Assembly: GCF_016862175.1 (NCBI RefSeq)
Contig: NZ_BOML01000009.1
Coordinates: 1 to 64,000 of the forward strand
DNA from: Paractinoplanes durhamensis
GTDB taxonomy: Bacteria; Actinomycetota; Actinomycetes; Mycobacteriales; Micromonosporaceae
Direction of reading: 5' to 3'
DNA: 64,000 nucleotides
This document shows positions 61,781 through 64,000 of this stretch, one piece after another. Positions within the stretch are counted from its first letter, which is position 1. Each line of letters opens with the position of its first letter. A model generated the notes under the pieces. That model made no database searches. It was not told the DNA's origin and was given only the letters and a program-made list of their open reading frames with translations. Both the position numbers and the translations under genes were made by a program.

Positions 61781-62692
61781 TCACCTCAGGAAATCGATGA
61801 GCGAGGGCTGGATCACCTTGGCCGTGGCGGCCAGGGCGGCCTGGTACGAGGTCTGCTGGATCTGCAGTTCCATGATCGCCTTGGGCAAATCGACATCCTC
61901 GATGTCGGAAAGCTGCGACGACACGGATAACAGATGGTCGTCCGCGGACTGCTTCATCTGTTCAACCCGATTATATCGGGCGCCTACATCCGAAAGAGCT
62001 GATTTCAGTAAACCGTGGGCGGTATCGAGGTTCTCCAGACTGGTCTGCAGTCCATCGGTATCGCCGTCTTTAATCTGCTTCGAAATCTGGGATAGCACGG
62101 TAAAGAGCTCGGTGTCGGTTCCGGGCTCGCCGAATGCCTCCGGCCCGCTGATCTCGATGCGTACCTTCGCATTGGGACCGACCGTCCGGGTGGTCTGATT
62201 CTTGTTGCCGTCGAAAGTGATCTCGCCGGTCGTGCTGTCGGTGCTGTACGCGGCCGATCCCGGTGTGGTGCCGCCGAAGACCGGCCGGTCCATGAACTTC
62301 GTGTTGGCCTGGCCGACCAGCGTGGCCTTGATGTTGTCGACCTCTTCGGCCAGGGCGTTGCGGGACTGCGGATCGTTCGCCGCATTCGTGGCCTGAATGG
62401 TCAGATCGCGAATCCGGATGATCGAGGACGACGCGTCGCCGAGCGAATCCTGAATGGTGCCGAGCCACCCCAGACCGTCATTGGAGTTGCGGCTGTACTG
62501 CTGGGTCGCCCGCACCTCGCCGCGCAATTGCAAGGAGGTGACCGTTCCGGTCGGCGAATCCGACGGCCGGGTCAGCAGTTTGCCACTGGAGATCTGGCTC
62601 TGCAGTTTCTGCCCGCGCGAAAGGCTGCGCTGAAGATCGCCCAGCGCCTTCGTCGTCATGCTGGTTTCGGTGACCCTGCTGGAAATGGTCAT
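61781..62692 (-). CDS. flgL: Flagellar hook-filament junction protein FlgL
   Basis: The 303-residue flagellin-like protein starts ISSRVTETSMTTKALGDLQR and ends TKVIQPSLIDFLR, the coiled-coil termini of FlgL, with NDGLGWLGTIQDSLGDASS and a variable central domain. It forms the hook-filament junction with FlgK. It lies 34 bp after flgK and abuts fliW. Confidence 0.95.
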   Translation of the reverse strand: MTISSRVTETSMTTKALGDLQRSLSRGQKLQSQISSGKLLTRPSDSPTGTVTSLQLRGEVRATQQYSRNSNDGLGWLGTIQDSLGDASSSIIRIRDLTIQATNAANDPQSRNALAEEVDNIKATLVGQANTKFMDRPVFGGTTPGSAAYSTDSTTGEITFDGNKNQTTRTVGPNAKVRIEISGPEAFGEPGTDTELFTVLSQISKQIKDGDTDGLQTSLENLDTAHGLLKSALSDVGARYNRVEQMKQSADDHLLSVSSQLSDIEDVDLPKAIMELQIQQTSYQAALAATAKVIQPSLIDFLR

Positions 62693-62726
62693 GCATTACC
62701 CCCCGCTGTCGTCGGCCGGCCGCTGA

Positions 62727-64000
62727 TTACCGGCCGACCAGGCCGGTGCGGTTGATGAGCTGATCGAGCATCGAGTCGATCGTGGTGAGCACTCGGGAGG
62801 CCGCCTCGTAGCCGCGCTGGTAGGTGAGCATGTGGGTCATCTCCTCGTCGAGGTTGACCCCGGACTCGCCCTGCCGGGACGTGTCCACCTGCTCCTTCAC
62901 CGCGTCCTGGATCTCGCTGCGCCGTGCGGTCGCCTGGGCCGAGACGCCGAGCTTGCCGATCATCGTCTGGTAGACGGCGTCCGGACCGGCGCCGGAGGCG
63001 CCCACGTCGGAGAGCTTGTCGGCAATGCCGTGGTCGATCGCGGCCACCGTCTTGTCCGGGTCGCTCGGATCGCCCGACGAGAAGGCGACCTGGTCGGCCG
63101 AGGTGATGTTCACCTTAAGACCGGCCGCCGTCGTGCCGACGAAGAAGGGTGTGGCATCGCCCTTGGTGCCGTCGACCGTGTAGCCGTCCGCGACCGCGTC
63201 GTTCACCGTGCTCGCGACGCTGTCGGCCACCTTGTCCAGCTCACCGGAGATGCCGTAGAGGACGTTGTTCATCGTGTCGAGCATCGCGCCCATGGTGCCA
63301 CCGGCCCCGGCCTTCAGGCCGCCGCTGTCGGTCCACTCCAGCGCCACCTTGTCGGTGTCGTTGACCGCGTCCAGCGTGACCGGGCCGGTCATCTCCAGCG
63401 ATCGGGCCTGGAACTTCTCGACCAGCGCCGTGCTGCCGAGGTAGACGTTGACCGAGCCGTCGTCCTTGAGCTGGGCGGTCGCGCCGGCCAGCTCGGACAG
63501 CTGCATGACCTGCAGGTCGCGCTTGTCCTGGAGCTCGTTGGCGGGCAGGCCGGCCTTCGTCGCGATGACGATCTGGTTGTTCATGTCGGCGATCCCGCCG
63601 GCCAGCGTGTTGACCTGATCGACGTACGCGCCCATCTGGCTGTGCTGCGCGTCGAAGTGGTTGGAGAGGGCGGCATGCGCGTCGTTCAGCGTGGTGGCCA
63701 CCGTGTTGCTGCGCTCGATGAGGGCGCTGCGGGTGGACGGGTCCTGCCAGTTGTTCGCGACGTCGTTCCAGCCGTCCCACATGTCGTGCAGGCGGGCCTG
63801 CAACGCCGTGTCGCTCGGCTCGGACAGCACGCTCTCGATCTGGTCGTAGGTGCCCTTCGCGCTGGACAGGTACGCCGAGTTCGCGTGCTCGACCCGGCCG
63901 CGGTCCTCCAGGTACTGATTGCGCCCGCGGTCGATCGAGGCGACCGAGACACCGTTGCCGGTCTGGTCGGTCGTGGCGTAGATGCCGGGGTTCAGGCTGC
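62727..64000 (-). CDS. flgK: Flagellar hook-associated protein FlgK (N-terminus beyond window)
   Basis: The frame is open to the window edge, so the first part (about 70-80 residues) is missing. Visible features are NQYLEDRGRVEHANSAYLSS, EPSDTALQARLHDMWDGWND, TVATTLNDAHAALSNHFD and the C-terminus DEEMTHMLTYQRGYEAASRV ending DQLINRTGLVGR, all diagnostic for FlgK. It joins hook and filament. It is the most upstream visible gene of flgK-flgL-fliW-csrA. Confidence 0.95.
   Translation of the reverse strand, partial: SLNPGIYATTDQTGNGVSVASIDRGRNQYLEDRGRVEHANSAYLSSAKGTYDQIESVLSEPSDTALQARLHDMWDGWNDVANNWQDPSTRSALIERSNTVATTLNDAHAALSNHFDAQHSQMGAYVDQVNTLAGGIADMNNQIVIATKAGLPANELQDKRDLQVMQLSELAGATAQLKDDGSVNVYLGSTALVEKFQARSLEMTGPVTLDAVNDTDKVALEWTDSGGLKAGAGGTMGAMLDTMNNVLYGISGELDKVADSVASTVNDAVADGYTVDGTKGDATPFFVGTTAAGLKVNITSADQVAFSSGDPSDPDKTVAAIDHGIADKLSDVGASGAGPDAVYQTMIGKLGVSAQATARRSEIQDAVKEQVDTSRQGESGVNLDEEMTHMLTYQRGYEAASRVLTTIDSMLDQLINRTGLVGR

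Overview
The window is high-GC (roughly 70 percent) actinobacterial chromosome. Four things point to the family Micromonosporaceae and most likely to Actinoplanes or a close relative: mycothiol synthesis (mshA), a bldN-type developmental sigma factor, a rex-hem operon with its Rex site, and a flagellar flgK-flgL-fliW-csrA locus of the kind found in motile-spore actinomycetes. The genus is an inference; no rRNA or tRNA gene was seen. I found no insertion sequence, prophage, CRISPR array or replication origin. Most of the window is conserved backbone.

Region 1 (1-8340): a PhzF-type isomerase; an operon of a soluble MgtE-like protein, a DUF1003 membrane protein and the P-loop ATPase Mrp; then tatB, an HtrA-type protease, an O-methyltransferase and leucyl aminopeptidase. 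Region 2 (8341-17015): a PaaX-type regulator translationally coupled to an enoyl-CoA hydratase, a secreted trypsin, an operon ending in DNA-3-methyladenine glycosylase, a lone nuoA, and the two subunits of 2-oxoacid:ferredoxin oxidoreductase (korAB). Region 3 (17016-25529): an NYN-domain predicted nuclease beside a low-GC structured stretch, a TrkA-type potassium channel, secreted phospholipase A2, a cyclase/ATPase signalling protein, a FmdB zinc ribbon, a lytic transglycosylase and a double-GNAT acetyltransferase.

Region 4 (25526-39142) is a block I recall as conserved in streptomycetes: rex-hemA-hemC-hemD-hemB (early tetrapyrrole synthesis under redox control), a HAD phosphatase, a glutaredoxin, bldN with a DUF5667 probable anti-sigma gene, then an HTH protein, ribosomal bS22, an epimerase and an acyltransferase. 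Here an acyl-CoA-synthetase-like gene lies between the glutaredoxin gene and bldN. The bldN leader is dense in dyad symmetries, including two mutually exclusive hairpins. Region 5 (39296-52000): proline dehydrogenase, a CGNR zinc-finger protein, a TIM-barrel isomerase, two unknown proteins, then the senX3/regX3-gpmA-ybjN-mshA group, with phoU and an MFS transporter on the opposite strand and a probable PHO box between phoU and the kinase gene.

Region 6 (52001-64000): a secreted glycoside-hydrolase-like protein, a single-domain response regulator, a subtilisin, a membrane PAS histidine kinase, an SRPBCC protein, a PHP-like protein, and the flagellar group: flgK (cut by the window edge), flgL, fliW, csrA and a chemoreceptor. 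Nothing stands out as a new multi-gene defence or mobile system. The best candidates for undescribed biology are regulatory: the structured stretch at the NYN gene, the bldN leader with its two coupled small ORFs, and perfect or near-perfect operators upstream of phospholipase A2 and paaX.
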